Source: Pseudomonas sp. LP_7_YM
GTDB lineage: Bacteria; Pseudomonadota; Gammaproteobacteria; Pseudomonadales; Pseudomonadaceae
Length of the DNA: 64,000 nt
NCBI RefSeq assembly: GCF_004364435.1
Contig: NZ_SOCT01000008.1
Location: 113,047 to 177,046, forward strand
Direction of reading: 5' to 3'
Shown here in pieces: positions 47,573-56,750 of the stretch. Positions within the stretch are counted from its first letter, which is position 1. Each line of letters opens with the position of its first letter. A program made the position numbers and the translations under genes. Under the pieces are notes generated by a model, which saw only the letters and a list, made by a program, of their open reading frames with translations, did no database searches and had not been told where the DNA came from.

Positions 47573-47905
47573 TCAGTCCTGTTCCGGCAGTTTGACCCAT
47601 ATTCCTTGGGCGTTTTCGCCGCACTCGATGGCGTTCAGGGATTTGCCCTCACACGGCCCGGCGATGCATTCCCCGCTTTCTATCAGAAACAGTGCGCCGT
47701 GGGTGGCGCACTGGATCAGGCTGGCGCTGGCATCGAGAAACTGGTCGGGTTGCCAGTGCAGGGGTACGGCGCGATGGGGGCAGCGATTGTGATAGGCGTA
47801 CACCTGCCCGGCGCGTCTCACGGCCAGCAGTTGCAAGCCGGCCATCTCGAAACCACGGCTTTGTCCTTCAGCGAGTGCGTTTTTGTCACACAAGTAAATC
47901 AGCAC
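47573..47905 (-). CDS. Rieske [2Fe-2S] protein
   Basis: A 110-residue soluble ferredoxin-like protein. The cluster ligands are CPHRA (Cys, His) and CATHGALF (Cys, His). It resembles the single-domain Rieske proteins of nitrite reductase small subunits and dioxygenase ferredoxins. The partner is not nearby. It is convergent with sfsA and divergent from hmuT. Confidence 0.85.
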   Translation of the reverse strand: MLIYLCDKNALAEGQSRGFEMAGLQLLAVRRAGQVYAYHNRCPHRAVPLHWQPDQFLDASASLIQCATHGALFLIESGECIAGPCEGKSLNAIECGENAQGIWVKLPEQD

Positions 47906-47927
47906 GGATCTCCTTCTCGCTTGACGT

Positions 47928-47946
47928 GTAAATGCAAGTCATTATC
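47928..47946 (+). promoter_or_regulatory. Fur box-like site before hmuT
   Basis: GTAAATGCAAGTCATTATC matches the 19-base Fur consensus at 14 positions. It lies in the divergent region between the Rieske gene and hmuT, and suits iron control of haem uptake. Confidence 0.55.
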
Positions 47947-48070
47947 AAATTGCCCGGCTGTCACGAGCGGCCTAGTCTGACAGACTTGCAAATGAAGCGT
48001 CGATCCGGCCGGTCCCTGCCCTAAGTGACTCGGCAGACGCGCTTCTTCTATATAAAAGGACTCTTTGCTC

Positions 48071-48970
48071 ATGCGCTTCGTTGCCAAGCTGATCGCCATC
48101 CTGACCGGGATTCTATTGACCCAGCTGGCATTGGCTGACACGCAGCCGCCTGCCCGCTGGATCAGTGCAGGTGGCGCATTAACCGAATGGGTTGTTGCGT
48201 TGGGCGGCGAGTCCCGGCTGGTGGGTATCGACACCACCAGCCAGCATCCGGAATCAATAAAAGCCCTGCCGAGCATTGGCTATCAGCGCCAGTTATCGTC
48301 CGAAGGCATCCTGAGCTTGCGTCCGAGTATTCTGGTGGGCACTGAAGAAATGGGGCCGCCGCCGGTGCTAGAGCAATTGCGTGCTGCGGGGGTAAAAGTC
48401 GACGTGCTGTCTGCTGCAGCTGATGTAAGTGCGCTACAGGGCAATCTGCAAACGCTCGGCGTCCTGCTGGGCAAGGAAGCTCAAGCCCGTGAGTTGGCCG
48501 AGCAGTACGCCAAACGGTTGGCCGACCAGCACCACTGGGTGGTGCAGGCGCAACAGCGTCAAGCTGCGCCGGGTGTATTGCTGCTGGTCAGCCACGCCGG
48601 TGCGGCGCCGATGGTGGCAGGAACCGGCACGGTGGGTGACTGGCTGATCAAGCAGGCAGGTGGGCGTAACCTGGCGACTCACGCCGGTTACAAGGTGTTC
48701 TCGGCTGAAGCGATGGCCGGACTGGATCCCGAAGTATTGGTATTTACCGATCGCGCGCAGAGCGGTGCACCTTCGCGAGAAGCGCTGTTCAGGAAAAATC
48801 CGCTGCTGGCAGCGACGCGGGCGGCCCAGGACAAACGTTTAGTCGAGGTCGATCCGACTCTGCTGGCCGGCGGTCTGGGGCCGCGTCTGCCTGACGCCAT
48901 CAAAACCCTGAGTGAAGCCTTCTATCCGACCGAAACCCCGTTCGGTGCCAAGGCTATATCCGGCCAATGA
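48071..48970 (+). CDS. hmuT: Periplasmic haemin-binding protein
   Basis: Substrate-binding subunit of the haem ABC importer (PhuT/HmuT), 299 residues with a signal peptide (cleavage after ALA in QLALA-DT). SAGGALTEWVVALGG, LVGIDTTSQHPESI and GYQRQLSSEGILSLRPSIL are typical of this class; the tyrosine in GYQR is a probable haem ligand. The ATG at 48071 is preferred to TTG at 48065. Confidence 0.93.
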   Translation: MRFVAKLIAILTGILLTQLALADTQPPARWISAGGALTEWVVALGGESRLVGIDTTSQHPESIKALPSIGYQRQLSSEGILSLRPSILVGTEEMGPPPVLEQLRAAGVKVDVLSAAADVSALQGNLQTLGVLLGKEAQARELAEQYAKRLADQHHWVVQAQQRQAAPGVLLLVSHAGAAPMVAGTGTVGDWLIKQAGGRNLATHAGYKVFSAEAMAGLDPEVLVFTDRAQSGAPSREALFRKNPLLAATRAAQDKRLVEVDPTLLAGGLGPRLPDAIKTLSEAFYPTETPFGAKAISGQ

Positions 48971-50007
48971 GGACCCATCTTCCGCCCAGAGCGCTGTTCA
49001 TCGTATTGAGTATTGCCTGCCTGCTCGCTGTGTGGCTGTCGCTGGCGTTGGGGCCGGTCAGCCTGCCGCTGGCGGATTTGCTGCGCGCAGGGCTGCGCTT
49101 GATGGGCTGGCCCGTTGCTGGCGAAGACTTGCAGCAGGCCGAGCTGATTCTCGGGCAGATTCGCGTTCCTCGAACCTTGCTCGGGCTTGCAGTGGGCGCC
49201 GTGCTGGCATTGTCGGGCGTGGGGATGCAGGGGCTGTTTCGTAATCCTCTGGCCGACCCCGGCCTGGTGGGTGTGTCCAGCGGGGCGGCGTTGGGTGCAG
49301 CCGTGGCAATTGTCGCTGGCGCATCCCTGGGCGGCGCTATGCCCGAATTCCTGGCACCCTATCTGCTGTCGATCTGCGCCTTCACGGGCGGGCTGATGGT
49401 GACCGCTATCGTCTATCGATTGGGCCGCCGGGATGGCCAGACCAGCGTCGGCATCATGCTTCTGGCCGGCGTTGCAATGACCGCTCTGGCCGGTTCGATC
49501 ATTGGTCTGTTCACTTATCTGGCTGACGATGCTTCGCTGCGCACCCTGACCTTCTGGAACCTGGGGACCCTCAATGGCGCAAGCTACGCACGATTGTGGC
49601 CGCTGCTGCTGGTGTGCGCGCTGGTGATCCTGTGGCTGCCGCGCCGGGCCAAGGCGCTGAATGCGCTGCTGCTGGGGGAGTCGGAAGCCCGGCATCTGGG
49701 TGTTGAGGTCGAGCGGCTCAAGCGCGAGTTGATTTTGTGCATTGCGCTGGGCGTGGGCGCGGCAGTCGCGGCGGCAGGCCTGATCGGTTTCGTCGGGCTG
49801 GTGGTGCCGCACCTGGTGCGCTTGATCGCTGGCCCTGACCATCGCGTAGTTTTGCCCGCTTCAGCGCTGGCGGGTGCGAGTCTGCTGCTGTTCGCCGATG
49901 TATTCGCCCGCCTGGTGCTGGCCCCGGCCGAGCTGCCAATCGGAATCGTGACGGTGTTCATCGGAGCGCCATTCTTTCTGTTTCTGCTGGTTCGAGGCCG
50001 GGCTTGA
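48967..50007 (+). CDS. hmuU: Haemin ABC transporter permease
   Basis: FecCD-type permease of 346 residues with about ten membrane segments. RVPRTLLGLAVGAVLALSGVG and IGFVGLVVPHLVRL are the signature regions. It overlaps hmuT by ATGA. Confidence 0.95.
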   Translation: MRTHLPPRALFIVLSIACLLAVWLSLALGPVSLPLADLLRAGLRLMGWPVAGEDLQQAELILGQIRVPRTLLGLAVGAVLALSGVGMQGLFRNPLADPGLVGVSSGAALGAAVAIVAGASLGGAMPEFLAPYLLSICAFTGGLMVTAIVYRLGRRDGQTSVGIMLLAGVAMTALAGSIIGLFTYLADDASLRTLTFWNLGTLNGASYARLWPLLLVCALVILWLPRRAKALNALLLGESEARHLGVEVERLKRELILCIALGVGAAVAAAGLIGFVGLVVPHLVRLIAGPDHRVVLPASALAGASLLLFADVFARLVLAPAELPIGIVTVFIGAPFFLFLLVRGRA

Positions 50008-50774
50008 TGATCAAAGCGGAAAAGATCAGCGTTCATCGCGACGGCAAGTGCGTGCTGGCCGATATCGACCTGACGCTCAAGCCTGGCGAAATCCTGGGGG
50101 TGCTGGGCCCTAACGGTGCTGGCAAGAGCACATTGTTGAGTGCGTTGTGCGCAGAGCTGAAACCGACATCGGGCCAGCTCTGGCTGGATGATCAACCATT
50201 GACTCACTGGACAGGCCAGCAACGGGCCCGGCGTTTGGCGGTATTGCCTCAGAGCTCGACGCTGAGCTTCGCCTTCGAGGTTCATGAAGTCGTAGCCATG
50301 GGCCGCTTGCCTCATGACAGCGGACAGCAGCGTGACGCCGAGATCGTAAAGGCGGCGCTCGAGGCTGCCGATGCACTGCATCTGTATGACCGCAGTTACC
50401 TTGCGCTGTCAGGCGGTGAGCGTCAGCGAGTGCATCTGGCTCGGGTATTGGCGCAATTGTGGCCGGGGGAAGGCGGGCTGACGCTCATGCTCGACGAGCC
50501 GACGTCCATGCTCGATCCCCTGCATCAGCACACCATCCTGCAGGCGGTGCGCGCGTTTGCCAATCGAGGAGGAGCGGTGATGGTGATTCTGCACGATCTC
50601 AACCTTGCGGCACGCTATTGCGACCGCGTGTTATTGCTGGAGTCAGGCCGGACCTTTGCATTGGGCACGCCGCAGGAAGTCCTGGTACCGGAGACGCTCA
50701 GAAGCGTGTTCGGCCTTGAGGTGCTGGTGCAGCCACACCCGGAGCGAGGACACCCGCTGATCATTGCCCGCTGA
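50007..50774 (+). CDS. hmuV: Haemin ABC transporter ATPase
   Basis: 255 residues. Walker A GPNGAGKST, signature LSGGERQRVHLARVLAQL and Walker B LMLDEPTSMLD are all present. ATG at 50007 overlaps the hmuU stop by one base. Energises haem import with HmuTU. No outer-membrane receptor or HmuS/PhuS gene lies within the window. Confidence 0.95.
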   Translation: MIKAEKISVHRDGKCVLADIDLTLKPGEILGVLGPNGAGKSTLLSALCAELKPTSGQLWLDDQPLTHWTGQQRARRLAVLPQSSTLSFAFEVHEVVAMGRLPHDSGQQRDAEIVKAALEAADALHLYDRSYLALSGGERQRVHLARVLAQLWPGEGGLTLMLDEPTSMLDPLHQHTILQAVRAFANRGGAVMVILHDLNLAARYCDRVLLLESGRTFALGTPQEVLVPETLRSVFGLEVLVQPHPERGHPLIIAR

Positions 50775-50853
50775 GCAGAATCGACAGGATGGATAGCGCC
50801 TGTTTCCATCGTCTGTGAGGCGGCCCGATTCGGCGCCAGGCCAAATCACAGGC

Positions 50854-50967
50854 AAAAAAAGACCCGGCAAGAGCCGGGTCAAAAACCGTGATTAGCCTGA
50901 TGAGGAGATAATCTGAGAGTCCGAACCAAGGAGCCTTTCAGTTTACCAGCCAGTCTCGCGACCGGAT
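50854..50967 (-). ncRNA. prrF: PrrF-type iron-responsive small RNA
   Basis: About 114 bases. The RNA contains GGUCGCGAGACUGGCUGG near its 5' end and the conserved antisense core AUUAUCUCCUCAUCAGGCUA, then a perfect GACCCGGC/GCCGGGUC hairpin (50861-50880) followed by seven U. This is the characteristic PrrF layout. PrrF base-pairs with mRNAs of iron-rich proteins when iron is scarce. Adjacency to a haem transporter matches the P. aeruginosa phu-prrF neighbourhood. The 5' end is approximate. Confidence 0.9.
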
Positions 50968-50969
50968 GT

Positions 50970-51001
50970 GATAATCATAGTGATTCTCATTTGTATGTCA
51001 A
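50970..51001 (-). promoter_or_regulatory. prrF promoter overlapped by a Fur box
   Basis: Minus strand -35 TTGACA (51001-50996), 16-base spacer, -10 TATGAT (50979-50974). GATAATCATAGTGATTCTC at 50970-50988 matches the Fur consensus at 15 of 19 bases and covers the -10, so Fur-Fe should block transcription. Confidence 0.85.
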
Positions 51002-51049
51002 CAGGCAATCTAAAACTTTTCCCCGAGAGGGCTAAAAGGGGCAGTCCGG

Positions 51050-51310
51050 CTACTTCTCCGGGCTGGCCAATTGTTGATTCAGTAACGCCTTCTCAGTGGC
51101 GGAGAGGCTGAGCCAATCCTTGTCCCTGAGTGCGCCCTCGATGGCATAGAGCAGGGTCCTCGAGGTGCGGAAACCTCGGGTTCTAATGGCTTGATAAGCG
51201 TGGATGGCGCCGAGTCGGCGAAGGTCTGCGGCATTGTGAATTCCCGCCGCATGCAGCCATTGGGTCGTTGTTTTGCCCAGATTTTTCATCTGTAACAATT
51301 CGTCTTCCAT
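51050..51310 (-). CDS. TfoX C-terminal domain protein
   Basis: 86 residues matching the TfoX C-terminal domain (LLQMKNLGKTTTQWLHAAGI, RLGAIHAYQAIR). A full TfoX/Sxy also has an N-terminal domain, missing here. AGGAGG directly precedes the ATG at 51310. Its role outside competence is unknown. Confidence 0.85.
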   Translation of the reverse strand: MEDELLQMKNLGKTTTQWLHAAGIHNAADLRRLGAIHAYQAIRTRGFRTSRTLLYAIEGALRDKDWLSLSATEKALLNQQLASPEK

Positions 51311-51419
51311 GTTGCCTCCTGCAGGTGTAACTCCGTATTTTTTAACCTCCTGGACTTGTAAAAACTGCAGATGCAAGCCATGGAATGAGTGTAGATGCCC
51401 GTTGGCACTCTCTCGATTT

Positions 51420-51590
51420 ATGAGCAAAAAAAACGGCTTTAACCGCCGGACGGTAGTATTCGAAGGAAATTCAAGCGTTGCAGATCTGGAATGTCAGCGC
51501 ATGCAGGACGAGGGAGACTGCACACTCGTGCAGGGCGAGAGACGCTTCTGGATTAGCGAGTGCGGTAGCGCAGACGAGTACCGAAATTGA
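51420..51590 (+). CDS. Possible small protein
   Basis: A 56-residue frame beginning MSKKNGFNRRTVVFEGNSS, with two cysteines and charged composition. It overlaps the end of the convergent pentapeptide gene by 38 bases and has no strong ribosome site. Not recognised. Confidence 0.3.
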   Translation: MSKKNGFNRRTVVFEGNSSVADLECQRMQDEGDCTLVQGERRFWISECGSADEYRN

Positions 51591-51897
51591 CCGACATGAG
51601 AATCTCGTCGGCGCTCAGTTCGGCGGGAAAGTATGCTCCGGAGATTTGCGCGTGAGCGATGCTTGCACCTTCTAGCGTGGCGGTTCGCAAATCGACGCCG
51701 CGCAGATCGGCGGAGCGGAAGTAGGCATCGGTGAAGTCGATGTCTTCGGCATTAAGATCACGTAGATCCAGACCGCGGAAATCACCTCCCGCCAGATCGA
51801 TAGGGCCTGTGCTGGGCCGCTGAAGGTTGAAAGCATTTATGTCGTCTGCTCGCAGCAAGGCAAAAAGCGGCGAGTCGAGCTGTTTGGGCTGAGTCAT
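51553..51897 (-). CDS. Pentapeptide repeat protein
   Basis: 114 residues. From about residue 35 a run of A(D/N)LXX-type pentapeptides is visible (DFRGLDLRDLNAEDIDFTDA, ADLRGVDLRTATLEGA), forming a short right-handed beta helix. AAGGAGG precedes the ATG. Some family members bind DNA gyrase, but this one is short and its role is unknown. Confidence 0.85.
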   Translation of the reverse strand: MTQPKQLDSPLFALLRADDINAFNLQRPSTGPIDLAGGDFRGLDLRDLNAEDIDFTDAYFRSADLRGVDLRTATLEGASIAHAQISGAYFPAELSADEILMSVNFGTRLRYRTR

Positions 51898-51997
51898 CTG
51901 GCGCCTCCTTGTTGGAATTCTGACGCCAGTGTAATGCCACCACCATCGAATAGCGAAGAACCGCCTCCACGATTCGATGACTGGTGATCAGCTTTCT

Positions 51998-53533
51998 TTA
52001 CAGGCCCGGCAGGTACTGACGAATGTCATCGACCAGCTTGTCCAGGTCGCTGCTGATGTTGGTTTCAACGTGGCGGCTGCGCAGTGTTTCGTCTGCGGTC
52101 AGTACCTCACGTTTTGCCAGTTGAGCCTCGATGACTTCCATGGTGGCATCAGAAGGATCGTCATTCTGGGCCTGCCGTTGCGCCAGCCAGCCTTGGATGA
52201 CCGCCTTTGGCGCTGCGCAGTCGAGGATCAGGAATGGTGCGCCGGAGGCTTCGGCCACTTGCGCTGTTGCATGACGCTGCTCCAGCTTCAGGTAGGTGGC
52301 ATCGATTATCACCGGGAAGCCGGCATGCAGCACAATTGCCGCCAGGTCATTCAGGCGCTTGTAGGTGGCGGTACTGGTTTCTTCCGAATAAAGATCCCGG
52401 CTGTCACCGAACTGCCGCTTGCGCTCGACGTCCGAACGCAGGCGGATCGCGCCGAGCGCCTCGACCAGACGCATGGCGACATGGCTTTTGCCCACGGCAG
52501 AAACACCGTGAGTGATAGCGAGGAAGTTCGACGGTATCGCGCTGTAGCTTTCTGCCAGGTTGGCGTAGTTGCGGTATTGACGCAGGGTCGCGGCGCGCTG
52601 CACATGATCGGCGTCCGCCGACAGGCTGAACAGCGCGACCTTTGCCCGCACCAGGGCGCGATAGGCCTTGTAGAAGTTCAGCAATTGCAGACCCGCATAA
52701 TCGCCGGTGTGTTCCAGATACTGGCTGATCAGGCGACGCGACAGGCTCTTGAGCCCGCGATCTTCCAGGTCCATTGCCAGGAAGCCGATGTCGGCGTAAA
52801 CGTCAGTCATGCGGAACGGTTCGTTGAACTCGATGCAGTCGAAAATCACCACCTTGCCGTCAATCAGGGTGATGTTGCCCAAATGGATATCGCCATGGCA
52901 TTCGCGAATGAAACCGTCGGCCTTGCGCCGACCCATCAAAGGCTTGAGACGCTGGTAGCTGGCATTGGCCCACGCCTCCAGGGCATGCAGTTGGGTCAGG
53001 TCTGCTTTTTCGCTCAGGAATGGCAGAATCTGTTCGAAGTTCTGCGTGACCGGCGCCATCGCGCTTTCCGGCGAGCCTAGCGGGTTATCTGCAGGCACAC
53101 GGGGCGTCTGTTGATGGAATTCGGCAATCTGCCGCGCCATCTCGTCGATGTGCGAAGTGGTCAGCTCGCCTTTGACCTGCAAGGTGCTGAGCAGACCTTC
53201 CTGTGGAAATTGACGGATTTTCAACGCGTATTCGATCGCGTCCCCGGTGCCACCCAGTTGTGGAGCCTCAGCGCTTCCGGTGATGGGTAACACTTCCAGA
53301 TACAAATTTTCGGTCAGGCGCTGATTGAGCTTCAGCTCCTGCTGGCAGAAATGCTCGCGAGCGGTCAGCGTCGTGAAGTCGAGAAAACCGAAGTTCATCG
53401 GTTTCTTGATCTTGTATACGTAGGGGCCGGTGAGCAGCACCCAGGAAATATGCGTCTCGATGACCTGAAATTGCTCCACCGGATGGGGGAACAGGGCAGG
53501 ATTTTGCAGCGCTGCTATCAGTGTCTGGCTCAC
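51998..53533 (-). CDS. Phosphotransferase-like/P-loop ATPase fusion
   Basis: 511 residues with two parts. The first (about 1-330) is an aminoglycoside phosphotransferase/kinase-like domain with CHGDIHLGN (catalytic Asp and Asn) and VIFDCIEFNE (metal Asp). The second (about 340-511) is a small P-loop kinase with THGVSAVGKSHVAM (Walker A). Such fused proteins are common in proteobacteria, often annotated as gluconokinase-like or AAA. The substrate is unknown. Confidence 0.85.
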   Translation of the reverse strand: MSQTLIAALQNPALFPHPVEQFQVIETHISWVLLTGPYVYKIKKPMNFGFLDFTTLTAREHFCQQELKLNQRLTENLYLEVLPITGSAEAPQLGGTGDAIEYALKIRQFPQEGLLSTLQVKGELTTSHIDEMARQIAEFHQQTPRVPADNPLGSPESAMAPVTQNFEQILPFLSEKADLTQLHALEAWANASYQRLKPLMGRRKADGFIRECHGDIHLGNITLIDGKVVIFDCIEFNEPFRMTDVYADIGFLAMDLEDRGLKSLSRRLISQYLEHTGDYAGLQLLNFYKAYRALVRAKVALFSLSADADHVQRAATLRQYRNYANLAESYSAIPSNFLAITHGVSAVGKSHVAMRLVEALGAIRLRSDVERKRQFGDSRDLYSEETSTATYKRLNDLAAIVLHAGFPVIIDATYLKLEQRHATAQVAEASGAPFLILDCAAPKAVIQGWLAQRQAQNDDPSDATMEVIEAQLAKREVLTADETLRSRHVETNISSDLDKLVDDIRQYLPGL

Positions 53534-53665
53534 GGACGGTCCTTGAAGGTGATAAGTCGATAGTGATGTGACTAAAGGTGGCCATTATGGCCGCTCGGCG
53601 CATTGCTGCAAACCGCTGCGAGGGTGGTCTGCCGACGGCCCTGAAAGTGCGTATAATCCGCCGCC

Positions 53666-55987
53666 ATGACTCGATCCCGCACTTCGAAAAAATCCTCCAA
53701 ACCCACCAACAACCGCCTTCGCAGCCTGTTGGGCTGGGCCCTGAAACTCAGCCTCGTCGGCCTGGTGATTCTGGCCTGCTTCGCCGTTTACCTGGACTCC
53801 ATCGTCCAGGAAAAATTCTCCGGCAAGCGCTGGACCATCCCTGCCAAGGTTTACGCGCGTCCGCTTGAATTGTTCGTTGGCCAGAAGTTGTCTCGCGACG
53901 ACTTCCTGCTCGAACTCGATGCCTTGGGCTATCGCCGTGAAAGCGTTGCCAACGGTCCGGGCGCGGCAGCCGTGAACGGTAACAGTGTCGATCTCAATAC
54001 CCGCGGTTTTCAATTTTACGAAGGCGCCGATCCTGCTCAGCAGATTCACGTGCGTTTTTCCGGCGATTACGTCGCCGACCTGACGGCTGCCAATGGCGCA
54101 AAACTGGCGGTGGCACGCCTCGAACCCTTGATGATTGGCGGTCTTTATCCGAAAAACCTGGAAGACCGCATTCTGATCAAGCTTGATCAGGCGCCTCCTT
54201 ATCTGCTCGATACGCTTGTAACGGTCGAAGACCGTGACTTCTATCATCACCTCGGGGTATCGCCCAAATCCATCGCACGCGCTTTCTGGGTCAACGCTTC
54301 GGCGGGCCAGATGCGCCAGGGCGGTTCTACCCTGACGCAGCAACTGGTCAAGAACTTCTATCTCACCAATGAGCGCAGCATTACTCGAAAATTGACCGAG
54401 GCCATGATGGCCATCCTGCTGGAGATTCACTACAGCAAACAGGAGATTCTTGAGGCGTACCTGAACGAGGTATTCGTCGGGCAGGACGGTCAGCGCGCAG
54501 TGCACGGTTTCGGTCTTGCCAGCCAGTACTTCTTTAGCCAACCCTTGTCGGAGCTCAAACTCCATCAGGTCGCGTTGCTGGTTGGTCTGGTCAAAGGGCC
54601 TTCCTATTACAACCCGCGGCGCAACCCGGACCGTGCGCTGGAACGACGCAACCTGGTGCTCGACCTGCTTGAGCAGCAAGGTGTCGCCTCGGCCGACGCC
54701 GTCGCGGCGGCGAAGAAAATGCCACTGGGCGTGACCAAAACCGGGTCGCTGGCAGACAGCTCGTTTCCAGACTTCCTGGATCTGGTCAAACGTCAGTTGC
54801 GTCAGGATTACCGCGACGAAGACTTGACCGAAGAGGGGCTGCGCATTTTCACCAGTTTCGACCCGATTCTGCAGATGAAGTCCGAGGCAGCCGTTCGCGA
54901 GAGCTTCGCCCGGATTTCTGGCCGTAAAGGTGCGGACGAAATGGAAACGGCCATGGTGGTGACCAACCCGGAGACCGGTGAGGTGCAGGCGCTTATCGGC
55001 AGCCGTCAGGCAGGCTTCGCAGGCTTCAACCGCGCGCTGGATGCCATTCGGCCAATCGGTTCTTTGGTCAAGCCGGCGATTTATCTGACGGCGCTGGAGC
55101 GTCCGCAGCAATACACCTTGACCACTTGGGTGCCGGATGAGCCGTTCCAGGTCAAAGGCGCGGACGGTCAGATCTGGAAACCGCAGAACTTCGATCATAA
55201 AGCACACGGCAACATCTTCCTGTACCAGGGGCTGGCGCATTCCTACAACCTGTCCAGCGCCAAGTTGGGCCTGGATCTGGGCGTGCCGAATGTCTTCAAG
55301 ACGCTGACCAAGCTGGGCGTTACTCGTGAGTGGCCGGCCTTTCCGTCGATGTTGCTGGGAGCCGGGGCATTGAGCCCGATCGAAGTGGCAACGATGTACC
55401 AGACGATTGCCAGTGGCGGTTTCAATACGCCGTTGCGCGGTATTCGCAGTGTGCTGACCGCCGAGGGTGAGCCGCTCAAGCGTTACCCGTTCCAGATTCA
55501 GCAGCGCTTCGATCCGGGTTCCATCTATTTGCTGCAAAACGCCATGCAGCGCGTCATGCGTGAAGGTACGGGCAGGTCGGTATACAACGTGCTGCCAAGC
55601 ACGCTGAATCTGGCCGGCAAGTCGGGCACGACCAACGATTCCCGTGACAGCTGGTTTGCAGGCTTCAGCCAGGATCTGCTGGCGATTGTCTGGATGGGGC
55701 GCGACGATAACGGCAAGACGCCTTTCACCGGCGCCACCGGCGCGTTGCAGATCTGGACCAGCTTCATGAAAAAAGCAGATCCATTGCCGCTGGACATGGC
55801 CATGCCTGATAACGTGGTTCAGGCATGGGTCAATGCGTCTACCGGACAGGGCACTGATGCGAGCTGCCCGGGCGCCGTGCAGATGCCGTATATTCGCGGC
55901 AGTGAGCCACAACCCGGGCCGACGTGTGGCGGACCTGCAGCGCCTGCCGACTCGGTGATGGATTGGGTCAAAGGCTGGTTGAATTAA
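53666..55987 (+). CDS. mrcB: Penicillin-binding protein 1B
   Basis: Bifunctional peptidoglycan glycosyltransferase/transpeptidase, 773 residues. A short basic cytoplasmic tail, one membrane helix (residues 25-43), a UB2H-type region, then the glycosyltransferase with VEDRDFYHH (Glu188) and GGSTLTQQLVKN. The transpeptidase has SLVK (Ser near 467), SYN in SYNLSSAKLG and KSGTTN near 651. A TATAAT at 53652-53657 lies just before the ATG. Confidence 0.96.
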   Translation: MTRSRTSKKSSKPTNNRLRSLLGWALKLSLVGLVILACFAVYLDSIVQEKFSGKRWTIPAKVYARPLELFVGQKLSRDDFLLELDALGYRRESVANGPGAAAVNGNSVDLNTRGFQFYEGADPAQQIHVRFSGDYVADLTAANGAKLAVARLEPLMIGGLYPKNLEDRILIKLDQAPPYLLDTLVTVEDRDFYHHLGVSPKSIARAFWVNASAGQMRQGGSTLTQQLVKNFYLTNERSITRKLTEAMMAILLEIHYSKQEILEAYLNEVFVGQDGQRAVHGFGLASQYFFSQPLSELKLHQVALLVGLVKGPSYYNPRRNPDRALERRNLVLDLLEQQGVASADAVAAAKKMPLGVTKTGSLADSSFPDFLDLVKRQLRQDYRDEDLTEEGLRIFTSFDPILQMKSEAAVRESFARISGRKGADEMETAMVVTNPETGEVQALIGSRQAGFAGFNRALDAIRPIGSLVKPAIYLTALERPQQYTLTTWVPDEPFQVKGADGQIWKPQNFDHKAHGNIFLYQGLAHSYNLSSAKLGLDLGVPNVFKTLTKLGVTREWPAFPSMLLGAGALSPIEVATMYQTIASGGFNTPLRGIRSVLTAEGEPLKRYPFQIQQRFDPGSIYLLQNAMQRVMREGTGRSVYNVLPSTLNLAGKSGTTNDSRDSWFAGFSQDLLAIVWMGRDDNGKTPFTGATGALQIWTSFMKKADPLPLDMAMPDNVVQAWVNASTGQGTDASCPGAVQMPYIRGSEPQPGPTCGGPAAPADSVMDWVKGWLN

Positions 55988-56003
55988 GCGAAGAGGATGT
56001 GAA

Positions 56004-56750
56004 GTGAACAAGTGGTGGATTCCGGCTTTAACGGCTCTGGCTTTGCTTAACGGTTGTGCGACCCAGACGCGCAGCGCGATTCCGGTGGTGGACGCCGGTT
56101 CGCGTATTTCCAATGGCGAGCATGTCTCGGCTAGCCGCAACGGCGCCGCGCGCGCTCCGGTGCAGGCTGCGTCACAGGCCCAGTCTCGGGCGATCCAGGA
56201 AGACTCCGGTGTCACGGTGATGATCCCGGGGGGGGCAAACGCCAGCGCTGCGCCGATTTCGACCTTCGTTCCGCCGACTGCGGCGCCGATCAGCACGACA
56301 CCGGTTAGCCAGACGCCGGCTAACAACGCATACGCGCCACCGGCAGCAACCAGTAACACTTACAACATGCCAGCCTCCGCCCCGACCGGTATTCCGTCGG
56401 CGTCTGCTGGCGGCCTGTCTGCTGATGAGCAACTCGATGGTCCGGTCCTCGCGCTGCTGACCACCGCCCAGCAACAGCAGAGCAGTGGTGATCTCAATGG
56501 CGCATCCTCGAGCCTGGAACGCGCTCAGCGTGTCGCTCCCCGCGAACCTCAGGTTCTCTATAAGCTGGCGCAGGTGCGTCTGGCTCAGGGTGACGCTCCA
56601 CAGGCCGAGCAACTGGCGCGTCGCGGTCTGACCTATGCCAATGGCCGCGCCAGTCTGCAAGCCAGCTTGTGGGGGTTGATTGCGCAGGCCCGTGAGAAGC
56701 AGGGCGATGCCGCAGGCGCGGCGCTGGCACGGCAGAAGGCCAATGGATAA
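56004..56750 (+). CDS. Tetratricopeptide lipoprotein
   Basis: 248 residues. Lipoprotein signal WIPALTALALLNGC with lipidation at the cysteine. A proline/alanine/threonine-rich linker (about 70-130) is followed by TPR-like helices (LLTTAQQQQSSGDLNGASSS, PQVLYKLAQVRLAQGDA). It starts 16 bases after mrcB, and like other TPR lipoproteins could be a partner of PBP1b, which is inference. Confidence 0.82.
   Translation: MNKWWIPALTALALLNGCATQTRSAIPVVDAGSRISNGEHVSASRNGAARAPVQAASQAQSRAIQEDSGVTVMIPGGANASAAPISTFVPPTAAPISTTPVSQTPANNAYAPPAATSNTYNMPASAPTGIPSASAGGLSADEQLDGPVLALLTTAQQQQSSGDLNGASSSLERAQRVAPREPQVLYKLAQVRLAQGDAPQAEQLARRGLTYANGRASLQASLWGLIAQAREKQGDAAGAALARQKANG

Noticed and set aside
53585..56359. 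A 924-codon minus-strand open frame opposite mrcB
   Set aside because: mrcB on the + strand has every catalytic motif; the opposite frame shows no domain and is a by-product of GC-rich codon use.
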